IMG/VR virus record: IMGVR_UViG_3300020392_000098
Location: 1 to 21,320 of that record
Strand: one strand, 5' to 3'
DNA length: 21,320 bases
DNA from: a virus
A model generated the notes under the pieces. It ran no database searches, was not told the origin of the DNA, and saw nothing but the letters and a program-made list of their open reading frames with translations. Positions 1 to 6,046 of this stretch are shown piece after piece; position 1 is the first letter of the stretch; every line of letters begins with the position of its first letter. Position numbers and translations under genes: made by a program.

Positions 1-609
1 CGCTCAAACGTTCGTCGTTTCTTCGCTTCCAACCCAAGTGATGAGTATCTAGTTGAGCACTTCCGTGGACGCATGGTCAACGAAGCTCAAAACATGTATG
101 CCATCGCTGGTCAGGTTGCCTCCTCTGATCCTTCTACAGATGTAAAAGACTTAGAACTTCTAAGCCGTCAAGCTATGGACGAAGCAAAGCACTTCCGTAT
201 GGTAAAGGAAGTAATCGAGCACATCACAGGTGAACCACTTGATGTTGCTGCTGCATTCGCTGCTGAAGCAGAGAAACCTCAAGCAAAAGGTGCTGAACTT
301 TTAGATAAGTACGAAGCATCAGAAGATGAGGCAGCACTTGCTGCATACCAATTGGTAGCAGAGGGCAGAGCAGAAGCAGTATGGAATGAAATGGGAGAGT
401 GTGTAAACGACAAGTTTATCTCTTCACGTTACAAGACTATTGCAAAGGATGAAGGGTTCCACTCAAACTTAGGTGGACGTGCACTTTCTAGACTTGTAGA
501 GGGTAATGCAGAATTACAAACTCGCATCCTAGATATGGTAGAGAAAATGAGAGCAGATCTTCTTGAGATCTCAAACAAGAACACTGCTACTCCTTTAGCC
601 GTGATCTAA
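1..609 (+). CDS. Ferritin-like di-iron protein (5' partial)
   Basis: The frame is open from base 1, so the start lies upstream; 202 residues are visible before TAA at 607-609. The protein is predicted all-helical and carries the six-ligand pattern of ferritin-like di-iron carboxylate proteins. Counting from the first visible codon, there is a Glu at 28, an ExxH at 61-64 (EAKH), Glu at 121 or 125, and a second ExxH at 151-154 (EGFH). The Glu-to-ExxH spacing is about 30-33 residues in both halves, as expected for a four-helix bundle with two metals. Known members include oxidases, hydroxylases and iron-storage proteins; the sequence does not say which reaction is carried out here, and MiaE-like or PaaA-like hydroxylases are only analogies. 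The gene converges on, and overlaps by 23 nt, the leftward gene ending at 587. A metabolic or iron-related accessory gene is the likely role. Ferritin-like fold fairly sure, function unknown. Confidence 0.7.
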   Translation, partial: RSNVRRFFASNPSDEYLVEHFRGRMVNEAQNMYAIAGQVASSDPSTDVKDLELLSRQAMDEAKHFRMVKEVIEHITGEPLDVAAAFAAEAEKPQAKGAELLDKYEASEDEAALAAYQLVAEGRAEAVWNEMGECVNDKFISSRYKTIAKDEGFHSNLGGRALSRLVEGNAELQTRILDMVEKMRADLLEISNKNTATPLAVI

Positions 610-1204
610 AAGGTTTACGACCTTTACGGATTTCTTTATCTAACCAGTGCTCTTCGCACGGATAAACATACTTATGGTTGGCATCGACAGTTACAAAATT
701 GTCGATGCCTTCTTTTGTTATAGGAAACTCTAATATTCTTCCAAGATATTCTAAATATTTCTCCTTATACAAGAAGAATGCCTCATGATCAATGAAGTGA
801 ACTGCTAGATCTTTATAGTAATCTAGAGCAATATCCATAGTCACTTCACCACCCACACGTCTTTGTTGTAGTTCATTTATATTTCTATCCCTTACAATGA
901 CTGCTATGATTGGCATCACACCGAGAGATATTGCCTTGCGAGCAACCTCACATATTTTTGGTGTTTGTCTTACACCATCATAGAAGAATGGCACAGATAC
1001 ATTTGCACAGAAAAAGTCTCCCTCTGGAAACTTAAGTTCATCTGGATATACCCAATATCTTGCAAAAGGTTCCTCATCACTTGGCACCCAATAATTATCT
1101 TTGAGTGAATCCCAACCCTTTACATTAGGATGTGCTGAGAATAGTCTTGCAAATAAATGATTACCTGACCCTTGAGGTCCTGTCACTATCAATAATTTTT
1201 TCAT
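587..1204 (-). CDS. P-loop/sulfotransferase-like protein A
   Basis: This 205-aa protein starts with a hydrophobic strand and a glycine-rich loop (TGPQGSGNH, residues 8-16) like the PAPS-binding loop of sulfotransferases or a relaxed Walker A. Then come an HP motif (25-26) and, after a second hydrophobic strand, an RDRNINELQQRR block (105-116) that resembles the sulfotransferase 3'-phosphate-binding segment. The ATG at 1204 is chosen over the longer frame from 1255 because the paralog ending at 1379 starts MKK at the same alignment position and the 17 extra residues have no counterpart. No good Shine-Dalgarno precedes 1204. The gene overlaps the end of the membrane-protein gene by 44 nt, so translation is probably coupled. 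A nucleotide-dependent group transferase, perhaps modifying host or phage glycan or lipid, is inferred. A kinase-like activity is the main alternative. Confidence 0.6.
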   Translation of the reverse strand: MKKLLIVTGPQGSGNHLFARLFSAHPNVKGWDSLKDNYWVPSDEEPFARYWVYPDELKFPEGDFFCANVSVPFFYDGVRQTPKICEVARKAISLGVMPIIAVIVRDRNINELQQRRVGGEVTMDIALDYYKDLAVHFIDHEAFFLYKEKYLEYLGRILEFPITKEGIDNFVTVDANHKYVYPCEEHWLDKEIRKGRKPFRSRLKE

Positions 1205-1394
1205 AAGATGGTGGAATGTGATGATCGTTCCAATGTCTGATGTTACCACCGACAATAAAACAGTTTGTAATTATAAGTTGTAGGAAGATGAAGGTTCTAA
1301 TAATAGCGACATAATCTGCTTCTCTATCTGTGTTGCCTGACTTGTCACCTAATGCCTTTGCCCATATCCTCCATACCTTTAGCAACAACCGCAA
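1161..1394 (-). CDS. Small membrane protein, TTG start
   Basis: A 77-aa protein with one long hydrophobic segment (about residues 28-50, YVAIIRTFIFLQLIITNCFI), a charged amphipathic N-terminus and a polar C-terminal tail. I chose the TTG start at 1394 because a perfect Shine-Dalgarno, AAGGAGGT, lies at 1408-1401 on the same strand, with ideal spacing and no competing ATG in frame. It overlaps the end of the upstream gene (2164-1379) by 16 nt and the start of the downstream one by 44 nt, which places it inside a leftward three-gene operon. It is probably a single-pass inner-membrane protein. The flanking paralogous P-loop proteins suggest, without proof, that they act together at the membrane. 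No function is recognised. A gene caller requiring ATG could miss it. Confidence 0.65.
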   Translation of the reverse strand: MRLLLKVWRIWAKALGDKSGNTDREADYVAIIRTFIFLQLIITNCFIVGGNIRHWNDHHIPPSYEKIIDSDRTSRVR

Positions 1395-2164
1395 TCAGGA
1401 ACCTCCTTTCCTGTAACAATTTCGTGTCGATATGAACGGGGATCTGTAGGATCCCATTCACCTGTGGCATTTGTGCCCTCTTCATCGAATGGATGATCTC
1501 TATCTCTTGTCGGTTGTTTCTCACGTATGTTAGGATTCCAAGGAGAAGGAACACCTGTCTTATTACAATCATCTAATGGACTGTCCTTGATATAATCAAT
1601 ATACTTTGCATTTGCATCTAACTCCAATATCTCTCTAATTTTGTCTCTCTCATACCATGCGATAGGTATACCTATGTCTAGTGATTTTAAATATTCCTCT
1701 TTATACAGATATAATAACTCATAACTCAGAAACTGTGGTTTCTCAAACTTTGGTAATTGGTCTAGGAAGTGTCGTATCGTAGACTCTTCTCTTATTCTTT
1801 TTTGTTGATTTTCTAGTATGTTTTGATCCCTTCCTATAACTAAGATCTTAGTTTTTATACCCGATCTTTGTGCATTCATGCAAAACTGCATCACGTTTGG
1901 ACTCCATTTCGTCCCTTTACTTTCTATGCCAAGTGGGATACTAATCGATGTAAAGTAATATTGACTTTGTGACCAGTCGAATTTATGCAGTGTTTCTGGA
2001 TTTCTCCAATACTCTGCAAAGGGTTCGCTAAAACGATGTGCTTCCCAATAATTATTAAGCAATGTTTTCCAACCAAAGACATCTTGGTGAAGTGATAAGA
2101 TTTTAGACCAAAGGTGGTTGCCCGAACCTTGCGGTCCCGTGAGCACGACAAGTGTCTTCTTCAT
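1379..2164 (-). CDS. P-loop/sulfotransferase-like protein B
   Basis: This 261-aa protein is a paralog of the one at 1204-587. Both start MKK plus a hydrophobic strand, then GPQGSGNHL (residues 10-18 here), then a GW..L..NYW stretch, an EPFA.YW block and a RDxNIxExQQ(K)R block (112-123 here). The layout matches sulfotransferase-type P-loop proteins, with nucleotide-binding loop and 3'-phosphate segment, though no catalytic histidine can be assigned with confidence. Protein B is longer: its C-terminus adds about 50 polar residues and ends in a cysteine cluster, DCGCC, which could bind metal or be modified. The start at 2164 follows an AGGG element 9-12 nt upstream. It is the first gene of the leftward operon and is served by the promoter at about 2187-2215. 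Substrate and reaction are unknown. Confidence 0.62.
   Translation of the reverse strand: MKKTLVVLTGPQGSGNHLWSKILSLHQDVFGWKTLLNNYWEAHRFSEPFAEYWRNPETLHKFDWSQSQYYFTSISIPLGIESKGTKWSPNVMQFCMNAQRSGIKTKILVIGRDQNILENQQKRIREESTIRHFLDQLPKFEKPQFLSYELLYLYKEEYLKSLDIGIPIAWYERDKIREILELDANAKYIDYIKDSPLDDCNKTGVPSPWNPNIREKQPTRDRDHPFDEEGTNATGEWDPTDPRSYRHEIVTGKEVPDCGCC
1401..1408 (-). promoter_or_regulatory. Perfect Shine-Dalgarno deciding a TTG start
   Basis: The minus strand reads AAGGAGGT here, 6 nt before the TTG at 1394. It is the strongest ribosome-binding site noticed in the window and lies inside the 3' end of the preceding coding region. Most other phage genes here have weak or no such site. Confidence 0.75.
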
Positions 2165-2186
2165 ACATAATATTCCCTACGAACTA

Positions 2187-2215
2187 ATTATAACATAAAT
2201 ATCCTTGACTGTATA
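2187..2215 (-). promoter_or_regulatory. Sigma-70-type promoter for the leftward operon
   Basis: On the minus strand there is an extended -10, TGTTATAAT (hexamer at 2192-2187), and 17 nt upstream TATACA (2215-2210), matching 4 of 6 consensus -35 bases. Transcription would begin near 2180, leaving a leader of about 16 nt before the ATG at 2164. A host-sigma promoter suggests early expression of the operon. It overlaps the rightward late promoter region. Confidence 0.5.
2194..2201 (+). promoter_or_regulatory. T4-like late promoter (CATAAATA)
   Basis: CATAAATA matches the NATAAATA late-promoter motif of T4-like cyanophages and the T4 consensus TATAAATA. It would drive the fibre-like gene at 2250, with a start near 2207 at the edge of the palindrome. 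It abuts the -10 of the opposing promoter at 2187-2192. Confidence 0.65.
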
Positions 2216-2223
2216 TACAGTCA
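2206..2223. repeat. 18-bp perfect palindrome in the divergent control region
   Basis: TGACTGTATATACAGTCA is its own reverse complement over all 18 bases. It covers the -35 of the leftward promoter and begins near the expected start of the rightward late transcript. It could be a dimer-bound operator or, as RNA, a 6-bp stem with an AUAU loop at the mRNA 5' end. The sequence alone does not decide between them. Confidence 0.6.
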
Positions 2224-2249
2224 TTTTAGGTATATACCAAATGTAACTG

Positions 2250-3635
2250 ATGGCATCACCCGTAATTAAGATAAAGCGTTCTGCTGTGCAGGGGAACGCA
2301 CCCACCGTTGAGCAATTAGAACTAGGTGAATTAGCACTAAACACGTATGATGGTAAACTCTTCACAGAAATTAATACTGGTAGTGCATCGATAGTAGAGA
2401 TAGGGTCAAACTTAAATACCCTACAAGTAAACACAATAACTTCAAATGTATCATTTACAGCAGATGTAACTTTTACAGGTGATGATTATAATGTCGTTTG
2501 GGATAAAAGTGATAGTTCATTAGAATTTGCAGACAATGCAAAAGCAGTTTTTGGTGCAGGTTCAGATCTTTCCATATACCACACAGGAAGTCATTCATTT
2601 ATTGATGATACAGGCACAGGTAATCTAAAGGTTAGATCAAATAATTTTAGAATATCAAACGGAGATGAGTCAAAATTATATGGGGCATTTACACCTACAA
2701 CAGTAGAATTATATAACAATAATACAAAACGTTTTGAGACCACCTCGATAGGTGTGAATGTAACAGGGCATAGTGAATTAGATAATATTAAATCGGTTGG
2801 TATTGCAACTTTTAGTAATGATGCTATACATGCAAACATATATTCAACTGGTGTATCAACTATATCAGGATTTAGATTCCCTACCTCAGACGGGAGTTTA
2901 GATCAAGCTTTAGTTACAGATGGAAGTGGTTCTCTCTCATTCAAGACTCTATCAGGTGGTGGAGGAGGTGCAGCAGGTGCTGCAACAACAATCTCTGCAG
3001 GTATCACTACAGCAACACAAGGACAAACAGTATTCTCCACACCTCATCCTCACAATGATGGTACAGACACTTTTAGTGCTCAAGTCTTTGTAAATGGTAT
3101 AAAGCAAAGACCACAAGGAGCTGGTGCGACAAAAGACTTTACAACATCAAGTAATTCTACAATAACATTTGAGGAAGGGATAACTGCAGGTAGTGAGGTT
3201 GTTTCAATTGTTTATTTTGGACATACAATTGATGAGGAATATTTTACTGCAACAGAAGGTCAGGTTCTTTTTCCTCTAAGTGGGAGTTTGTCAGCACAGA
3301 AAAACTTCCGTGTGTTTCTTAACGGAGTAAAACTTAGAAGTGGCACAGACTATGGTGTTTCTGCTCCTGTGACCTTAGTGACAGCATGTGCAGAGGGTGC
3401 TCATGTAGAGATAGTCTGTGATAATGCAGAGGATGCTTTTGTCGCCACAGATCAACAAACAAACTTCACACCCACATCATCCGATATATCTTCAAGTAAT
3501 ATGCAGGTGTATGTAAATGGTGTGCAACTATTCAAAGGTCTTGATTTTACTATTGGAAGTCCGTCTGTAACTTTGGTGGATGCAAATGCTGCTACAGTTG
3601 GTGATGAGATAGATGTTTGTATCAGACGTTCATAA
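2250..3635 (+). CDS. Fibre-like virion structural protein
   Basis: A 461-aa modular protein. Residues 1-50 form an N-terminal module with the LELGELALNTYDGKLF signature that is frequent in tail-fibre-like proteins of marine T4-like phages. Residues about 51-235 are beta-rich and contain SDLSIYHTGSHSFIDDTGTG (105-124). A glycine/alanine linker (236-244) leads to three tandem C-terminal repeats, about 252-323, 330-391 and 397-459. Each reads roughly T.GQ..F, then V(F/Y)(V/L)NG, then a short loop, a D(F/Y) pair and a final hydrophobic strand. This is a common fibre beta-domain. No Shine-Dalgarno is visible before the ATG at 2250; the late promoter at 2194 and the downstream gene 13 support late expression. 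Probably a virion appendage or baseplate fibre subunit. No receptor specificity can be inferred. Confidence 0.72.
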   Translation: MASPVIKIKRSAVQGNAPTVEQLELGELALNTYDGKLFTEINTGSASIVEIGSNLNTLQVNTITSNVSFTADVTFTGDDYNVVWDKSDSSLEFADNAKAVFGAGSDLSIYHTGSHSFIDDTGTGNLKVRSNNFRISNGDESKLYGAFTPTTVELYNNNTKRFETTSIGVNVTGHSELDNIKSVGIATFSNDAIHANIYSTGVSTISGFRFPTSDGSLDQALVTDGSGSLSFKTLSGGGGGAAGAATTISAGITTATQGQTVFSTPHPHNDGTDTFSAQVFVNGIKQRPQGAGATKDFTTSSNSTITFEEGITAGSEVVSIVYFGHTIDEEYFTATEGQVLFPLSGSLSAQKNFRVFLNGVKLRSGTDYGVSAPVTLVTACAEGAHVEIVCDNAEDAFVATDQQTNFTPTSSDISSSNMQVYVNGVQLFKGLDFTIGSPSVTLVDANAATVGDEIDVCIRRS

Positions 3636-3638
3636 ATA
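3631..3638 (+). promoter_or_regulatory. T4-like late promoter before gene 13
   Basis: CATAAATA ends 20 nt before the gene 13 ATG. The TAA stop of the upstream fibre-like gene (3633-3635) is the TAA inside this motif. Confidence 0.65.
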
Positions 3639-3657
3639 ACAGAAATAGTGTAATTAT

Positions 3658-4503
3658 ATGGCAGCACCCACCACTAGAGCAGAACTAATTGAATACGGGA
3701 AAAGACAATTAGGTCATCCTGTGTTGGAGATCAACGTTGCTGATGAACAGATTGAAGATGCACTAGATGATACCTTTACATTATATCAAGACCGCCACAT
3801 GGATGGTGTTGAACTGATGTACCTCAAGTACAAGGTGACAGAGGATCTTGTTGACAGAATAAAGGCAAGAAGAGATGATGTCGCTACAGGTATTACAACA
3901 ACTACAGCGTCAACTACCATCACTGGTATTGGTGCAACCACACATACATTTGAAGAAAATCAAAACTACATTCAAGTTCCTGATACTGTCATAGGAATAG
4001 AGAGAGTATTCAAGTTGGACAATCGTGTGATAAGCACAAACATGTTCAATATCAATTACCAATTATTCTTGAATGAAATATACTACTTCAGTTCTATGGA
4101 GTTATTACAGTATACACAGATCAAAAGATATCTTGAGGACATTGATTTTATACTACATCCTGACAAACAGATTAGATTTAACAGAAGACAAAGTAGATTG
4201 TATCTTGATGTAGATGCAGCATCAATGCAGATTGGTGATTATCTTGTCATAAGATGTTATAGAATTCTAGACCCAAATGATTTCCCAAAAATATTTGGTG
4301 ATAGATTTATCAAAAAATACTTCACTGCAAAACTCAAGAAGCAGTGGGGTCAAAATCTTATCAAGTATCAAGGTGTGAAATTGCCAGGCGGTGTAGAACT
4401 CAATGGTAGACAAATATATGAAGATGGTGTTGGTGAGATAAATGAACTAGAGAGTAAGATGAATAATGAATTTGAATTACCACCACTAGACCTCATAGGA
4501 TAA
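3658..4503 (+). CDS. 13: Neck protein gp13
   Basis: At 281 aa this is close to T4 gp13 (309 aa) and occupies the gene 13 position directly before gene 14. gp13 joins gp14 in the neck that seals the DNA-filled head and receives the tail. The N-terminus (AAPTTRAELIEYGKRQLGHP, residues 2-21) and the aromatic-rich central part (about 125-225, with QLFLNEIYYFSSMELLQY) are what I recognise from cyanophage gp13 proteins. A short Thr-rich stretch at about 80-93 looks like a surface loop. The ATG at 3658 lies 20 nt after a late promoter, with no clear Shine-Dalgarno. The stop overlaps the next ATG as TAATG, so translation of the following small gene is likely coupled. Confidence 0.85.
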   Translation: MAAPTTRAELIEYGKRQLGHPVLEINVADEQIEDALDDTFTLYQDRHMDGVELMYLKYKVTEDLVDRIKARRDDVATGITTTTASTTITGIGATTHTFEENQNYIQVPDTVIGIERVFKLDNRVISTNMFNINYQLFLNEIYYFSSMELLQYTQIKRYLEDIDFILHPDKQIRFNRRQSRLYLDVDAASMQIGDYLVIRCYRILDPNDFPKIFGDRFIKKYFTAKLKKQWGQNLIKYQGVKLPGGVELNGRQIYEDGVGEINELESKMNNEFELPPLDLIG

Positions 4504-4658
4504 TGAAAACATTTAAACAATTCTTTGAAATGACAGGGAAGAAAAAATTTGGCAAAGATATAAATCCTAAAATCAATCCATTGCTAAAGGATGTACCAGG
4601 TATTTTGAGAAAAATTAAACTTGATTTAGACGGACCAGGAACACGTAAAGAAATCTAA
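4503..4658 (+). CDS. 51-aa basic protein between genes 13 and 14
   Basis: Starting at ATG 4503 the frame encodes 51 residues: MKTFKQFFEM at the start, a lysine-rich middle and DLDGPGTRKEI at the end. Both junctions are exact one-base overlaps of the form TAATG, with the gene 13 stop (4501-4503) and with the gene 14 start (4658). That spacing leaves no gap in the translational chain and argues strongly that this is a real gene. The protein is basic (about a quarter Lys/Arg) with no membrane segment. MKTFKQF-like starts occur in other small cyanophage proteins, as far as I recall. Function unknown; a small virion or neck-assembly factor is a guess from position. Confidence 0.72.
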   Translation: MKTFKQFFEMTGKKKFGKDINPKINPLLKDVPGILRKIKLDLDGPGTRKEI

Positions 4659-6046
4659 TGGCACTCAATCCGTTCTTCTTACAAGGTAGCAAAGGTGAGC
4701 AAAGACTCCTACAGGATCTTGCTAATGAGACTATTCAAATACATGGCATAGAGTTTATCTACATGCCTCGCATTTTTGTGAACACAAAAACTGTATTGAG
4801 AGAGGTAACAACATCTAAATTTGATAAATCATTTCCTCTAGAGGGTTATATACAATCTTACGAAGGATTTGATTCTGGATATAATTTACTTACAAAATTT
4901 GGTGTAAGATCAACAGCTAGCATGGATGTTCTTATATCACAAGAAAGATATAGCGAATATATCACACCTCTTTTATCTGGTGTTACAGGTTTATCTAAAG
5001 ATCCTACAAGACCATTGGAAGGAGATCTGATATATTTTCCACTGAGAGATATATTATTTGAAATCAAGTATGTAGATGATGTTCATGAATTCTATCAACT
5101 ACAAAAAAATTACACATATAAATTGACTCTCGAACCATTCGAGTACGGAGAAGAAGAAATAAACACTGGTTTAGATGAGGTTGACGATGACTTTAAAACA
5201 GCAGGTTACAATGTCACAATGACATTAGTAGCAGCAGGGGCAACTGCAACTGCATTTACATCTCTAGCGAGTGGAGCGATACATAAAATTGATATTATAT
5301 CAGGTGGGACAGGATACACAAACGCCCCCCAAATACAAATATCTGCACCTTTATCAGGTGGTGTAACTGCAGAGGCAGTCGCCATCACAACAACAAGTGG
5401 AACTTCTCAATTCAAAACTTTATCAGTATCTGAGGTTATTATAACAAAACCTGGTTTTGGATATACAAGTCAACCGACAATACAATTCATCCCAGCTGAC
5501 GGTAAGGGATCAGGCACGACTGCAATAGCTGGTATAGCGACATCAGGTAGTGTTGGAATCGTTACATTATCAAGTAGTGGTTCTCAATACTCCGTGAATC
5601 CTCCAGTGACATTTACTGCTGCACCTGCAGGGGGCGTGACTGCTATTGGTACAGCGTTTATCAATACAACAACAAAACAAGTTTCAAGAATTGAAATTTC
5701 AAATAGTGGTTTCGGTTATACAGTTGCTCCTACTATCACAATCGGTGCTGCATCTACAATTGGATTTGGTACATATCAATATGGAGAAATTATAACAGGA
5801 CAATCATCACTCACAACCGCTTTTGTTACTGATTGGGATAAACCAAATGGCATCTTACTTGCTCGTAATCTATCTGATAAATTCGCTGTAGGTGAAACAA
5901 TTACAAATAGTAATGGTGCTGCATATGTTCTAAATAACATCAACTATGATGATGACGACGTTGTGAATACAGGTGATGAGATACAAACTTTCTCGGATTC
6001 AAGTATTCTAGACTTTACAGAAAGGAATCCATTTGGTGAAGTATAA
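4658..6046 (+). CDS. 14: Neck protein gp14 with extra repeat domain
   Basis: A 462-aa protein, against 256 aa for T4 gp14. The first 170 residues (from MALNPFFLQGSKGEQRLLQD) and the C-terminal tail (ILDFTERNPFGEV, 450-462) match the gp14 family in character. gp14 forms the neck with gp13 and connects head and tail. Between them are four degenerate repeats at about 208-242, 258-292, 299-334 and 343-370. Each is built on G.GYT..P.I.I followed by a GG.TA-type strand; the third has QYSVNPPV in place of GYT..P. A further beta-module at 372-428 (GEIITG...VGETITNSNGAA) follows. These look like surface-exposed beta-domains inserted into the neck protein. The start overlaps the preceding stop as TAATG, and the stop overlaps gene 15 the same way. 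Confidence 0.82.
   Translation: MALNPFFLQGSKGEQRLLQDLANETIQIHGIEFIYMPRIFVNTKTVLREVTTSKFDKSFPLEGYIQSYEGFDSGYNLLTKFGVRSTASMDVLISQERYSEYITPLLSGVTGLSKDPTRPLEGDLIYFPLRDILFEIKYVDDVHEFYQLQKNYTYKLTLEPFEYGEEEINTGLDEVDDDFKTAGYNVTMTLVAAGATATAFTSLASGAIHKIDIISGGTGYTNAPQIQISAPLSGGVTAEAVAITTTSGTSQFKTLSVSEVIITKPGFGYTSQPTIQFIPADGKGSGTTAIAGIATSGSVGIVTLSSSGSQYSVNPPVTFTAAPAGGVTAIGTAFINTTTKQVSRIEISNSGFGYTVAPTITIGAASTIGFGTYQYGEIITGQSSLTTAFVTDWDKPNGILLARNLSDKFAVGETITNSNGAAYVLNNINYDDDDVVNTGDEIQTFSDSSILDFTERNPFGEV

Noticed and set aside
609-636. Hairpin after the ferritin-like gene as a strong terminator
   Set aside because: The stem is only 6 bp and is followed by ACGGATTTCTTT rather than a clean T-run, so it is noted as a possible weak element only.
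1205-1255. Longer N-terminus for the first P-loop protein from ATG 1255
   Set aside because: The 17 extra residues have no equivalent in the paralog, which starts directly at MKK before the P-loop.
1345-1572. Minus-strand 75-aa frame overlapping the second P-loop gene
   Set aside because: It is an alternate frame of the larger gene with clear paralogy; its sequence is not protein-like and has no ribosome site.
2205-2236. Plus-strand TTGACT followed by TATATA as a sigma-70 promoter for the fibre gene
   Set aside because: The spacing is 20 nt, and at 17 nt the -10 would be AGGTAT. The late motif upstream is a better explanation.
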